Of a stretch of 64,000 bases of DNA, positions 8,576-17,629 are shown piece after piece. This DNA is from Pseudophaeobacter sp. (GTDB taxonomy: Bacteria > Pseudomonadota > Alphaproteobacteria > Rhodobacterales > Rhodobacteraceae), in NCBI GenBank assembly GCA_027019165.1, contig JALUXC010000003.1, positions 186,001-250,000 on the forward strand, written 5' to 3'. Position numbers and translations under genes: made by a program. Numbering within the stretch: position 1 is the stretch's first letter; each line of letters begins with the position of its first letter. The notes under the pieces were generated by a model. The model saw nothing but the letters and a program-made list of their open reading frames with translations, was not told where the DNA came from and did no database searches.

Positions 8576-8935
8576 ATGTACTCTCAGGACTTCGAACGCG
8601 AAACAGTGACAACCGGCGATGCGGCCATGGCCCAAACCGCCTGGTCCAGCGCCTGCGACCAAAGCAGGCTCGACACAGAGATGGTCATCCAGCTGCGCAT
8701 TTCGCTCGCCCCGGTGTTTGAGAGTGCGACCAGCTGGTCTGATCTGCGCAGCGCGCTGCAGGCCAAGGGATTTTATATGAAACGCGCCAAGGGGCATATG
8801 CACCTCTATGACGGCCACAGCCATGTACAGATCTGTACCTGCAGCTTCCTTGGCTACCCATCCGAAGATCTGGACAAACGGTTCAAAGAGTCGGCACCGA
8901 CCCGCAAGGTGCGTAAACTCCCGGTGCGAAACTGA
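8576..8935 (+). CDS. Small conserved hypothetical protein with a relaxase-associated-like segment
   Basis: 119 residues from ATG 8576, chosen because the upstream part of the open frame overlaps the asd terminator. The C-terminal half (LRSALQAKGFYMKRAKGHMHL, then CSFLGYPSEDLDKRF) follows a pattern I associate with a small domain found next to relaxases: an alpha-helical 'L...L...G' followed by strands and a final L-x-x-RF. No relaxase catalytic domain or mobilization gene is nearby. The function is therefore unknown, and the resemblance is a weak inference. The gene appears to be free-standing. Confidence 0.55.
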   Translation: MYSQDFERETVTTGDAAMAQTAWSSACDQSRLDTEMVIQLRISLAPVFESATSWSDLRSALQAKGFYMKRAKGHMHLYDGHSHVQICTCSFLGYPSEDLDKRFKESAPTRKVRKLPVRN

Positions 8936-9319
8936 CGTTCAAAGGGCAGGCCGCCGACCTATCCTTTTGGAGAGGGAGGCGCGGAAAAGAGTGCGGTTTT
9001 CGCCCCTTCGGACAGATAGCCACGCGAGAATGCGGCAGGTAGGGTTATGTTACTCCAACGGGATCTGCGGATCCCAACCTGTCTGAGAAGCCGCTGACCA
9101 CTTGGCCAGCTTCCGCCCGAACCGCCGGCTGCACCGCCCCCCGTGGCCCTGGCGGTCACATCCCTACCCTGATCGGGTGCTTGGCGGCTTCGAAGACCTG
9201 GATCTCACCGTCGCGTTTTCGAACAGGGTGCCGCTCTCTCACGGCGCCCTGTTGTCGTATTGGGGAAACGCCAAAGATCATGGCTAGGCCTGGCACCGTG
9301 CAGTCATTAGGGTCATGTC
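8936..9319. other. Intergenic region with no supported gene
   Basis: These 384 bases between the small protein and the cyclase show no convincing coding frame, tRNA or known motif on either strand. The only structure I can point to is a 6-bp stem with a TGCG loop (GGGATC-TGCG-GATCCC, 9060-9075). The regulatory sequence of the cyclase gene probably lies in the last 100 bases. Confidence 0.4.
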
Positions 9320-10498
9320 ATGGACCAGGTTGCCAGACTAAACCAATGGATGATGACGCAAGGGCGGTGTTCGGGTGACCCGGTCAAGGTCGTCTCGCAT
9401 TTCTGTTTGTCGCTGCGTGCGGCAGGCGTTCCGCTGTGGCGGGTCAACATCGGCCAGCGGTTTGCCAACCCCTTGCTTGTGGCTTGGGGCATTGTCTGGA
9501 CGCCCGAGGGCACCGACATCTACGATGTCACCCATGAAAGAATGCTGACCGATGGCTACGTGGGCAGCTCATTCGAGTATATTCTGAAGCATAGAAAACC
9601 GCTTCACAAAAGCCTGCGCGGACTGGATCCTGAAACAGACCATCTGTCCTATCTCGAATTTGCCGAATTGGGCGGCAGCGATTTTTATGCCACCTTGCTG
9701 TATTTTGGGGATGAATCGCTGCATGGCTGCACCTTTGTGACGCAGGATGCGGATGGGTTCTCCGAGCAGGATCTCGCGATGATCGAAGCAAGCCTGCCCG
9801 CACTGTCCTGCGCGCTTGAGCCGGTCACCATGCGCAAATCGTCCAAAAGCCTGCTGCGAACCTATCTGGGAGACGGGCCATCGGATGCGGTCTGGAATGG
9901 CACCATCAAACGCGGCGAACGCTCAACAGTAGAGGCTGTCGTTCTGTTCTCTGATCTGCGCGGCTTCACGGCCCTGTCCGAGGCGGCGGATGAGGACGAG
10001 ATTTTCGGCACGCTGAACGACTACTTCGATCTGGTCGTCACAGCGGTCGAAGACCAGGGCGGAGATGTTCTGAAGTTCATTGGCGATGGGGTTCTGTCCA
10101 TCTTCCTGGTCGAGACAGAGGCCGAGCGCAGTCGGCAATGCCGTAGGGCGGCGCGGGCCTCTCAGGAGATTTTGACGGGTCTCGCAGCGCTCAATACCCG
10201 TCGGCAATATGCCATGAAGCCCGCCTTGAACCTTGGCATCGGGCTCAATGTCGGGCCGGTGAGCTATGGAAATATCGGCAGTCCCGGGCGGCTCGATTTC
10301 ACGGTGCTTGGCCGAACCGTGAATCTGGCCAGCCGGATCGAAGATTTGACCAAGGCCATCGGTTGCCGTGTACTTGCGACCACCGCGGTGGCCGAAGCCT
10401 GCCCGGATTTGTTCCTGGGATGCGGGCCTTACGAGATTCGCGGGCTTGCCGATCCCATTGAACTCTTTTCTCTCGTGGATCCCCTGCAGGCCGGTTAG
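9320..10498 (+). CDS. Class III adenylate/guanylate cyclase with N-terminal sensor-like domain
   Basis: The 392-residue protein has an N-terminal region (1-170) that looks like a GAF-type or related cytoplasmic sensor domain, then a class III cyclase catalytic domain. Metal-binding Asp212 lies in FSDLRGFT and Asp256 in LKFIGDG, with Lys252 as the purine-recognition candidate. The transition-state Asn335 and Arg339 lie in VNLASRIE, with Asp326 in LDFTVLG. All expected catalytic positions are present, so activity (cAMP, or less likely cGMP) is plausible. It is a paralogue of the protein at 60503-61729. No membrane segment is seen. Confidence 0.88.
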   Translation: MDQVARLNQWMMTQGRCSGDPVKVVSHFCLSLRAAGVPLWRVNIGQRFANPLLVAWGIVWTPEGTDIYDVTHERMLTDGYVGSSFEYILKHRKPLHKSLRGLDPETDHLSYLEFAELGGSDFYATLLYFGDESLHGCTFVTQDADGFSEQDLAMIEASLPALSCALEPVTMRKSSKSLLRTYLGDGPSDAVWNGTIKRGERSTVEAVVLFSDLRGFTALSEAADEDEIFGTLNDYFDLVVTAVEDQGGDVLKFIGDGVLSIFLVETEAERSRQCRRAARASQEILTGLAALNTRRQYAMKPALNLGIGLNVGPVSYGNIGSPGRLDFTVLGRTVNLASRIEDLTKAIGCRVLATTAVAEACPDLFLGCGPYEIRGLADPIELFSLVDPLQAG

Positions 10499-10615
10499 GC
10501 GCGCTGCATCACCGGCAAAGCCTTGCCGATGGATCACCAGCCACTTTCCCTGAACCTTCAGGGTGATAGCCTGCTGACAAATGACAATTTGCCCATTTCA
10601 AAACAAGAGATACCC

Positions 10616-12247
10616 ATGCGATATTTTGCAACGGCCTGTGCCCTCCTGACCGCTTCGGCCGCACTGGCAGACGAATTCTCCCTCTCTTCAATGATCACCG
10701 ATGTGACGGTCTATCCACAAGGGGCCGAACTGATCCGCAGGGGGGAGGTCGAGGTTCCCGCTGGGCGTCACCGGTTCATCTTGCAGGACATTCCCAACCG
10801 GGCCGTGCTTGAGACCCTGCAGGTGCAGGTCTCGGGCGCCACATTGATTGCAACGCGCTACCGCAGCGAGGATGTCCCGCCGCGCGACAGCAGCAGCCCT
10901 CAGATCCGCGCCGCTGAGGCCCGGATCGCCGAGATCGAAACGCGCATCCAGTCGGTCAGGGACGCCGCCGGACTGGTGCGACAGAAAGAGCGCGCGGCGC
11001 AGAACGCCATAGGGTTTCTGCGGGATCTGGGCGGCAATGACGGGATGGCGCAAATCGGAACGGATGGCCTGCGCGATATTGCCCGCATGATCGAAGAGGA
11101 AACGGCGCGGGCGGGCGCTTCTGCGCTTGAAGCCGAGGTTGAGGCGCGCGGGATCGAGGCCGCCCTGGAGGATCTGGAAAAAGAGCTGAGCGCTGCCCAG
11201 CAGGCGCTGGCAGCCATCCGGCTGGAGGATGAGGACCGGCTCTATCTGGTTCTTGATGTTGCCGCCGAAACCGCCGGAACCGTTGCAGTCGATCTGTCCT
11301 ACGCCAGTGATGCGGGCTGGCAGCCGAGCTATGAGTTTCATCTGACCACGGGGGAGGCCCCTCAGTTGAGCGTGAAACGGTCGGTCATGTTGTATCAGGA
11401 CACCGGTGAGGCCTGGAAGGACGTGGCACTGACCCTCTCGTCGCTGACACCGTCTGAACGGGGCAGCCCGTCAGAGATTTATCCGCAGCGCTTGCGGATC
11501 GCAGAACCCGCGCCCGCGCCTCGGTTGAAACTCTCTTCCGACACCGCGATGGAGCCTCTTGCAGAGCCAGTGCAGGTCGAGCCGATGGTTGTGGAGCAGT
11601 CCCGCGCGCCTTGGGAAAGTGACGCGGATGGGCCGGGCGTGACCTATCATTTTGACCACCCGGTCTCGGTTGCGCCGGGCGGTGAAGGGCTGCGCCTCGA
11701 GATGGATCAGCTGACCACGGAGGCAGAGCTGGTGGCCGTGGCCGTTCCCTTGCGCGATGATACGGCCTTTCGCGTTGCGCGCTTTACCAATACCTTTGGG
11801 GAGGATCTGCTCTGGGCCGACACGGCGCTCTATTTCGTCGATGGCAAGCTGGTCACCGCAGCCCCCTTTGCAGCCCTTGCGGCAGGGCAAGAGACGGAGA
11901 TGGGATTTGGCGCTCTTCGTGGGCTGCAGGTCACGCGCAATGTGCTGTCTCAAAGCGAAGGCGAACGGGGTATGATTTCCCGTAGCAACCAGCAGGTGCA
12001 GCGGGTGGAGATCGAGGTTGAGAACCTCACCGGGAAATCCTGGCCTCTGCGTCTTGTGGACCGTGTGCCCTATTCGGAGCAGGAAGACCTTGAGATCTCC
12101 TGGCGGGCTTCTCCGGTGGTTTCGGAGGAGAACGTCGACAAGCAGCGCGGTATTCTTGCATGGGAGTTTGAAATTGCTCCTGGCGAGACGCGAAACGTGA
12201 GTCTTGAGACTTCCATTGAGTGGCCCGAGGGTATGGTGCTGCGCTGA
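10616..12247 (+). CDS. MuiA/DUF4139 family secreted protein
   Basis: The 543-residue protein starts with a signal peptide (MRYFATACALLTASAALADE). It then has the DUF4140-like N-terminal beta domain (ITDVTVYPQGAELIRRGEVEVPAG), a long helical/coiled-coil segment at about 95-205 (AEARIAEIETRIQSV and following), and a C-terminal DUF4139 domain with PLRLVDRVPYSEQEDLEI. This is the 'mucoidy inhibitor A' family, whose biochemical function is not established. ATG 10616 is chosen over an open codon at 10523 because it begins the signal peptide. The likely location is the periplasm. Confidence 0.82.
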   Translation: MRYFATACALLTASAALADEFSLSSMITDVTVYPQGAELIRRGEVEVPAGRHRFILQDIPNRAVLETLQVQVSGATLIATRYRSEDVPPRDSSSPQIRAAEARIAEIETRIQSVRDAAGLVRQKERAAQNAIGFLRDLGGNDGMAQIGTDGLRDIARMIEEETARAGASALEAEVEARGIEAALEDLEKELSAAQQALAAIRLEDEDRLYLVLDVAAETAGTVAVDLSYASDAGWQPSYEFHLTTGEAPQLSVKRSVMLYQDTGEAWKDVALTLSSLTPSERGSPSEIYPQRLRIAEPAPAPRLKLSSDTAMEPLAEPVQVEPMVVEQSRAPWESDADGPGVTYHFDHPVSVAPGGEGLRLEMDQLTTEAELVAVAVPLRDDTAFRVARFTNTFGEDLLWADTALYFVDGKLVTAAPFAALAAGQETEMGFGALRGLQVTRNVLSQSEGERGMISRSNQQVQRVEIEVENLTGKSWPLRLVDRVPYSEQEDLEISWRASPVVSEENVDKQRGILAWEFEIAPGETRNVSLETSIEWPEGMVLR

Positions 12248-12311
12248 CGCAAAGGCGGGGGCTCCCGCCCAAAGCCGCCGGATCAAAGATCCGTCCCCGT
12301 TGGTTGGGCGT

Positions 12312-12495
12312 GGCGCCGCTTGCGCGGCGCCGGGTTTTGCTGAGAGGCGCCTTGAGGGGCATGACTGCCTCTCAAGACACCATATCCATTCTTGGTTTTA
12401 TCTCGTGTAAAGGGCAAGCCGCACCAAAGGTGCGGCGGCTGCGCCGCCCTTGACACGGGTTGCTTAAGGTCGCTGAAGCGCCGCGTCAGCGGCGC
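12312..12495. repeat. Cluster of GC-rich hairpins in the convergent spacer
   Basis: The 314-base spacer between the MuiA-type gene and livM (12248-12561) has no supported gene but at least five stem-loops: 12312-12331 (8-bp stem, TTGC loop), 12351-12376 (11-bp stem with one G-U, TGAC loop), 12419-12435 (7-bp stem, AAA loop), 12434-12448 (GGCGGC/GCCGCC) and 12478-12495 (7-bp stem, GTCA loop). Stems one and five share the core GCGCCGC/GCGGCGC. They may terminate both convergent operons or represent a dispersed intergenic repeat. Confidence 0.6.
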
Positions 12496-12561
12496 CGGGC
12501 CCAAGGCCGCTCCGGGTTTTGTGGCGCAGCCACTGCAGCCGGCGGGCGCGGGAGGGCACGC

Positions 12562-13632
12562 CTATCCGTTGTTGCGCAGGCGCCCGACGATACCGGTCGG
12601 GAAGAAATAGACGCTGAGGATGAACAGAACGCCCAGCCACAACAGCCATCGATCCGCGTTCAGAAGCTCTGGCACCAGCGGCAGCCCGCTTGTCAGTTCG
12701 GAGGCGGCGCCCATCAGGTTCTGTAGGTAGTTCTGTGCCAGCACAAAAAGCGTTGCACCGATCACCGCGCCATACATGGTGCCCATGCCGCCGATCACCA
12801 CCATCAGGAGGATATCGATCATGATCTCCATCGACAGTGAGGTATCAGGTCCCACATAACGCAGCCAGACCGCGTAAAGTGACCCTGCCAGCGCGGCGAC
12901 CGCTGCGGAGAGGCATGTGGCGGCCACGCGGTAGTAGACCACGCGGTAGCCGATCGCCTCAGCCCTGAAATCATTCTCGCGGATGGCTTGCAGCACGCGG
13001 CCAAAGGGTGAATTCACCACCCGCAACATCGCCAGAAAGAGCACCAGCGCTCCGATGAAGATGAAGTAATAGGCCAGCAGTTTCCCATTCAGCTTCACGC
13101 CGAAAAGAACGCCGTCAAAGGCCTCCTTGCCGAATTTGAACGCGGGTCCCAGCTCGCGCGGGGTCTTGAAGGTCAGGCCGTCCTCTCCGCCGGTGAGACC
13201 CGACAGCTGACTGACCAGCACGGCGACAGCGGAGGCAACGGCAAGCGTGATCATCGCAAAGAAGATCGCCCGCACCCTGAGCGAGAAAAGGCCGATCACT
13301 AGCGCCAGGATTGCAGCCAACAGGGCGCCCGCGACGGCACCAACCGCGATTGAGTCAAATCCGCGCCCCATATGTGTTGAGGCCAGCGCCACCCCATAGG
13401 CCCCGATGCCAAAGAACATCGTATGGGCAAAGCTGACGATGCCGCCGTAGCCCAAGAGCAGATCGTAGCTGGCCACAAGCACGATAAAGACACAGATCCG
13501 CGCCGCCGTATCCACCGTGCGCACCCCTGGAAAGAGGAAGGGCGCCAGCGCAAGGCAAATCAGGATCACGCCAAGGATCAGCGCCAGCGGAAGGGAGCGG
13601 GGCAAATCGTTCGAAAGGAGGGAGCGTATCAT
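12562..13632 (-). CDS. livM: Branched-chain amino acid-type ABC transporter permease LivM
   Basis: The 356-residue membrane protein is of the LivM permease family, with about ten hydrophobic segments and the conserved block ENDFRAEAIGYRVVYYR near residue 220, which contacts the ATPase. ATG 13632 overlaps the TGA of livH (ATGA, 13629-13632), and I prefer it to an upstream open codon at 13881. It is the last gene of livKGFHM. The neighbouring hpa operon makes an aromatic amino acid or aromatic acid a likely substrate, but this is inferred from position only. Confidence 0.9.
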   Translation of the reverse strand: MIRSLLSNDLPRSLPLALILGVILICLALAPFLFPGVRTVDTAARICVFIVLVASYDLLLGYGGIVSFAHTMFFGIGAYGVALASTHMGRGFDSIAVGAVAGALLAAILALVIGLFSLRVRAIFFAMITLAVASAVAVLVSQLSGLTGGEDGLTFKTPRELGPAFKFGKEAFDGVLFGVKLNGKLLAYYFIFIGALVLFLAMLRVVNSPFGRVLQAIRENDFRAEAIGYRVVYYRVAATCLSAAVAALAGSLYAVWLRYVGPDTSLSMEIMIDILLMVVIGGMGTMYGAVIGATLFVLAQNYLQNLMGAASELTSGLPLVPELLNADRWLLWLGVLFILSVYFFPTGIVGRLRNNG

Positions 13633-14660
13633 TTTGCTTTTACCACCGGGATCATGCCCATGGGCCGCCACATCAGGATGGCCACCATCAGGGCGATGTT
13701 GGAAATCAGAGCGGCTTTGGGTTCGATGAAGGCGATGTAATTCTGTAAAAGACCCACCAGAAGCGCGCCGATAAAGCAGCCTTCGACCGACCCAAGCCCG
13801 CCAATGATCACCACGATGAAGATCAGGATCATCGCGTGATTGCCCATATGGGCGGTTATGACTTCCTGATAGAGACCCCACATCACCCCGCCAAGGCCCG
13901 CCAAGGCAGAGCCTGCGATAAAGACGCCGACGAAGACCAGCCGTAGCCGATAGCCAAGCGCCTGAACCATCTCGCCATTCTCGACCCCTGCGCGCACGAT
14001 CAACCCGATCTTGGTGCGCCGCAGCACCCAGCGCATCGCCAGAAAAACCACAAGACCCACGCCCACCGCGACCAGCCGGTATTTCTCAATCGCAGCCCCG
14101 GCAAATGTAATCGCGCCTTTCAGGGCCTCGGGGCGCAGGATGTAGATCTCCTCGGGCCCCCAAAGGACGATAATCAGCTGCTCGACCACGATCAGCCCGC
14201 CCATGGTGACAAGGATCTGTTTCAGGTGATGGCCATAGACCGGTTCCACGATCACCTTTTCAAAGGCCCAGCCCATCAGGCCAGTGGCCAGCATGGCGCC
14301 GATCACGGCGAGCAGGATGGCGCCAAGGTTCAGCATTAGCGAGGGCGCCTCGGTCATATGGCCCAGCAGCATCAGCACCGAAATGCCGACAAAGGCCCCG
14401 ACAGAGACAAAGGCCCCATGGCCAAAGTTGATCACATCCATCAGGCCAAAAACCAGCGTCAGGCCTGAGGCCATGATGAAGATCATCATCCCCATGGCCA
14501 GCCCCGACACCGTCAGCGTCAGCCAGCTGGAGGGGTTCTGGATAGCAATAAACCCGGCAATGGCGATCAGCGGTACCAGCAGCACCGGCATATGCGGCGC
14601 AATACGGTCCCGAAAGGTGACCTCGGCCATCTTGGGGGCGTGTTCAGGTGCGGCGGTCAT
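13629..14660 (-). CDS. livH: Branched-chain amino acid-type ABC transporter permease LivH
   Basis: The 343-residue integral membrane permease of the LivH family carries the signature GLTLVFGLMDVINFGHGAFV in the first half and a C-terminal block GGLGSVEGCFIGALLVG. ATG 14660 has GTGAGG 7 bases upstream; a GTG four codons earlier overlaps that element and is less likely. It ends by a 4-base overlap with livM. The roughly 40-residue N-terminal cytoplasmic part before the first helix is longer than in E. coli LivH. Confidence 0.9.
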   Translation of the reverse strand: MTAAPEHAPKMAEVTFRDRIAPHMPVLLVPLIAIAGFIAIQNPSSWLTLTVSGLAMGMMIFIMASGLTLVFGLMDVINFGHGAFVSVGAFVGISVLMLLGHMTEAPSLMLNLGAILLAVIGAMLATGLMGWAFEKVIVEPVYGHHLKQILVTMGGLIVVEQLIIVLWGPEEIYILRPEALKGAITFAGAAIEKYRLVAVGVGLVVFLAMRWVLRRTKIGLIVRAGVENGEMVQALGYRLRLVFVGVFIAGSALAGLGGVMWGLYQEVITAHMGNHAMILIFIVVIIGGLGSVEGCFIGALLVGLLQNYIAFIEPKAALISNIALMVAILMWRPMGMIPVVKAK

Positions 14661-14711
14661 CTTGGGCCTCACAAAGTGCGGTTGCGGGAAGCGGGGCGAA
14701 ACGAGTAGCCA

Positions 14712-15434
14712 TCAATGCGCCTCCAGGCTGAGGCCCATCAGGCGTTCCTGCAGAGCGGCATCGGTTGCCAGCTCCTGCATCTCGCCGGACCAGATCATGC
14801 GCCCGTCGTCCATCACATTGGCGCTGTCCCCCAGCGCCTTGGCGACGGCAAAGTTCTGTTCCACGAGCAGCACCGAGGCGCCCTGATCCTTCAGATCCTT
14901 CAGCGCGCGCGCCATGGTCGAGATAATGGCAGGGGCCAGACCCTTGGTCGGCTCATCGATGAGGTAGAGTTTGCGCTCTTCGACCATGGCGCGGGCAATC
15001 GACAGCATCTGTTTCTGCCCGCCCGACAGGGTCCCGGCGTCGGACTTCCAGAAGGTCTTGAGCGGCGGGAAGGCGGCAAAGATCCAGTCAAGCCGGGCCG
15101 AGTTGATCGGACCGGAGGCGGCGGCCAGCACCATGTTCTCCTCAACCGTGAGATCGGCAAAGATGCCCATATCCTCGGGCACAAAACCCAGCCCCATGCG
15201 GGCAATCGCCGGGGTGGGCATCTTCGTAATGTCCTCGCCATCAAAGAGGATCCGGCCCTGATGGGCGCGCCAGTGGCCGATCACGGTGCGCAGGGTGGTG
15301 GTCTTGCCCACGCCATTGCGCCCCAAAAGCATGGTCACAGCGCCCCGCGGCACCTCAAGATCGACCCCTTGCAGGATGTGGTACTGGGCGATGTTGGTAT
15401 AGACGCCTTCGAGTTTCAGGATCGCATCAGACAT
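14712..15434 (-). CDS. livF: ABC transporter ATP-binding protein LivF
   Basis: The 240-residue nucleotide-binding subunit shows Walker A GRNGVGKTTT near residue 37, signature LSGGQKQ and Walker B LYLIDEPTKGLAP, with the LivF-type N-terminus LKLEGVYTNIAQYHILQGVDL. ATG 15434 overlaps the livG stop by 8 bases. It pairs with LivG to energise the LivHM permease. Confidence 0.93.
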   Translation of the reverse strand: MSDAILKLEGVYTNIAQYHILQGVDLEVPRGAVTMLLGRNGVGKTTTLRTVIGHWRAHQGRILFDGEDITKMPTPAIARMGLGFVPEDMGIFADLTVEENMVLAAASGPINSARLDWIFAAFPPLKTFWKSDAGTLSGGQKQMLSIARAMVEERKLYLIDEPTKGLAPAIISTMARALKDLKDQGASVLLVEQNFAVAKALGDSANVMDDGRMIWSGEMQELATDAALQERLMGLSLEAH

Positions 15435-16206
15435 CGGCAAGCACTCCTTCCAGGCCCCGGCCCATATAGGCCTCTTGCACCACGTCCGAGGCCATCACCT
15501 CGGCTGGCGGCCCATCGGCAGCAAGCGCGCCGTTGTGCAGGACGATAATGCGGTCGGCGAGGGTGCGGATCACGTCCATCTTGTGCTCGACCAGAAGGAT
15601 CGTGCGGTCCCGCTGGTCTTTCAACTCTTCGATGAGGTCGAGCACCACGGGTGCCTCATCGACGCTCATGCCTGCGGTGGGTTCGTCAAACATGTAGACG
15701 GCAGGATCCAGCGCGATCAGCAGGGCGACCTCCAGCTTGCGCTGGTTGCCGTGGGAGAGTTCCGAGACCACCTGATGGCGCTGCTCCAAGAGGCGCACCC
15801 GGCGCAGGATCATCTCGGCGTGATCGGTCAGGTCCTGATGGCGGGAGACCATGGACCAGAGGTTGAAGCTGCGCCCGGATTTGGCCTGCACCACAAGGCG
15901 CACATTCTCCAGCACCGAGAGGTTGGGAAAGAGGTTGGTCAGCTGAAAGGCACGGCCAATCCCGGCGCGGGTGCGGGCGGAAACCGACAGCCCACCAATG
16001 TCGCGCCCTTTCAGAAAGACGCGCCCGGCGCTGGCAGGGATCTGGCCTGAAATGAGGTTGAAATAAGTCGTCTTGCCCGCGCCATTGGGGCCGACGATTG
16101 CGGTTAGCTGACCGGCGTGAAAGTCGCAGGTCACCTCATCGACCGCCACATGGCCGCCGAACCGGACCGTCAGGTCCTTGGTGCTGAGTATGGGAGAGGT
16201 GGTCAT
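15427..16206 (-). CDS. livG: ABC transporter ATP-binding protein LivG
   Basis: The 259-residue ATPase has Walker A GPNGAGKTTY, a typical LivG segment GIGRAFQLTNLFPNLSVLENV, signature LSHGNQRKLE and Walker B VYMFDEPTAGMS. The signature is LSHGNQR, the usual LivG variant of LSGGQ. ATG 16206 (MTTSPILSTKDL) is chosen; the frame stays open upstream through a region that instead contains the livK-livG intercistronic hairpin. It overlaps livF by 8 bases. Confidence 0.92.
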   Translation of the reverse strand: MTTSPILSTKDLTVRFGGHVAVDEVTCDFHAGQLTAIVGPNGAGKTTYFNLISGQIPASAGRVFLKGRDIGGLSVSARTRAGIGRAFQLTNLFPNLSVLENVRLVVQAKSGRSFNLWSMVSRHQDLTDHAEMILRRVRLLEQRHQVVSELSHGNQRKLEVALLIALDPAVYMFDEPTAGMSVDEAPVVLDLIEELKDQRDRTILLVEHKMDVIRTLADRIIVLHNGALAADGPPAEVMASDVVQEAYMGRGLEGVLADV

Positions 16207-16289
16207 GTCAGTCTCTGGTCTGTCCGCAAGGCGAGAAAGCTCAAGGTTGCGGAGGTGGGCCATCGCAGGATGGCCAGGCCAAACAGGAA

Positions 16290-16314
16290 CGGCCCGAGGC
16301 AAAACCCTGGGCCG
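16290..16314 (-). terminator. Intercistronic hairpin between livK and livG
   Basis: CGGCCC (16290-16295) pairs with GGGCCG (16309-16314), with further partial inner pairing and an AAAA-containing loop. It lies 19-43 bases after the livK stop, where an attenuator or RNA-stabilising stem would keep binding-protein mRNA in excess of the membrane genes. Confidence 0.5.
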
Positions 16315-16332
16315 CCCTTTACTGTCAAAGGA

Positions 16333-17505
16333 TCAGTTGCGCACCGGGATCGGCAGATCTTCGATCTTCAGCTCGCGCACCAGTTCCGGGATCGCCCAGT
16401 CGACACCGTCTTCGACCTTGATGCGGAAGTGATACATGGGCTGCAGCGCCTGGTGGTCTTCGGCGCGGAACATCATGGTGCCCTTGGGGCTTTCCCATTC
16501 CATGCCTTCCATGGCGGTGATCAGCTCTTCGGTGTCGGTCGATCCAGCCTTTTTGATCGCCTCAACCGCTGCGATACCGGCTGTCATGCCGCCTGCGGTG
16601 AAGAAATCCGGCGGGGTGCCAAAGCGGGCCTGGTGTTCTTTCACCAGCCAGTCGTTCACTGGGTTTTGCGGGATTTCATAGTAGTAGTAGGTGGCCCCTT
16701 CCATGCCGGGGAATTCCTTGTAGCCCTTCATGGCTGCCAGGATGTTGCCGCCGGTTGCCAGTTCGATGCCGAACCGGCTGGGGTCCATGGCGTTGATCTT
16801 GCTCATCGGGTTGCCGCCGCCGGCCCAGATCACAAAGAGCTTTTTCTCGCCGTCCAGATCCTTCATCGCGTTGAAGATCCGCTCGGCCGCCGCGGTGAAG
16901 TCGGTGGTGTCGGTGGGCACGTATTCCTCATGCGCCACGCCACTGCCAACGCTTTCGAGCGCCTCTTTGAAGGCGGCGATACCGTCGCGGCCAAAGGCAT
17001 AATCCTGTGCGAGCGTTGCGATATGCACGTTCTCACCGGCCAGCGCGATGGCGTTCGATACCGCGTCTTGCGACGAGTTGCGCGAGGTGCGGAAGACATA
17101 ACGGTTCCAGTTGGAGCCGGTGATGCTGTCGGCCACGGCGGGCTCGACGATCAACAGCTTTTCGTACTCCTCGGCCACCGGCAGCATGGCCAGCGCCACG
17201 CCCGAGCTGACCGGGCCAATCGCCAGATCGACCTCGTCATCGCCATAGGCCTCTTCCAAAAGGGCCTTGCCGTTTTCCGGTTTCAGCTGAGTGTCCTTTT
17301 CGATCACGACGATCTTTTCGCCGTTGATCTCCATGGTGCCGCCAGTGGCATATTCCAGCCCTAGCATCAGCCCGTCATGGGACTGTTTTGCATAGGCCTC
17401 AAACGGGCCGGTTTTGCCGTAGATATGAGCGATCTTGATGTCTGCCGCCGCGGCCGAAGCCAAGGCAAGCGCCGACACCATACCCGCAAGAATTGCGCGT
17501 TTCAT
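16333..17505 (-). CDS. livK: Liv-type periplasmic substrate-binding protein
   Basis: The 390-residue protein opens with a signal peptide (MKRAILAGMVSALALASAAAADI) followed by a type I periplasmic binding fold starting IKIAHIYGKTGPFEAYAKQ. The block DLAIGPVSSGVALAMLPVAEEYEKL is typical of the LivK/amino acid binding family. GGGAGGA precedes ATG 17505. It lies 172 bases downstream of hpaI and heads its own transporter operon. The ligand is unknown; uptake of an aromatic substrate feeding the hpa pathway is an inference from position. A hairpin follows before livG. Confidence 0.9.
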   Translation of the reverse strand: MKRAILAGMVSALALASAAAADIKIAHIYGKTGPFEAYAKQSHDGLMLGLEYATGGTMEINGEKIVVIEKDTQLKPENGKALLEEAYGDDEVDLAIGPVSSGVALAMLPVAEEYEKLLIVEPAVADSITGSNWNRYVFRTSRNSSQDAVSNAIALAGENVHIATLAQDYAFGRDGIAAFKEALESVGSGVAHEEYVPTDTTDFTAAAERIFNAMKDLDGEKKLFVIWAGGGNPMSKINAMDPSRFGIELATGGNILAAMKGYKEFPGMEGATYYYYEIPQNPVNDWLVKEHQARFGTPPDFFTAGGMTAGIAAVEAIKKAGSTDTEELITAMEGMEWESPKGTMMFRAEDHQALQPMYHFRIKVEDGVDWAIPELVRELKIEDLPIPVRN

Positions 17506-17629
17506 AGCTGTCCTCCCTGATGCCGCGCAGGCTGTCTGAGGTCTCTCAAGGCCTTTGCGCGGTCTTTCTCCTGTAATGTCAGGCTAGCGGGGCAGAGGGA
17601 AAAGGGTCAATTGCAGGGAAATACGTATC

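Noticed and set aside
8959-9159. Minus-strand 66-codon frame in the gap before the cyclase gene
   Set aside because: It has a low-complexity Gly/Ser/Arg composition, no ribosome-binding site and no recognisable pattern.
13633-13881. N-terminal extension of livM to 13881
   Set aside because: It would overlap livH by about 250 bases and adds Arg/His-rich sequence; ATG 13632 overlapping the livH stop is the natural start.
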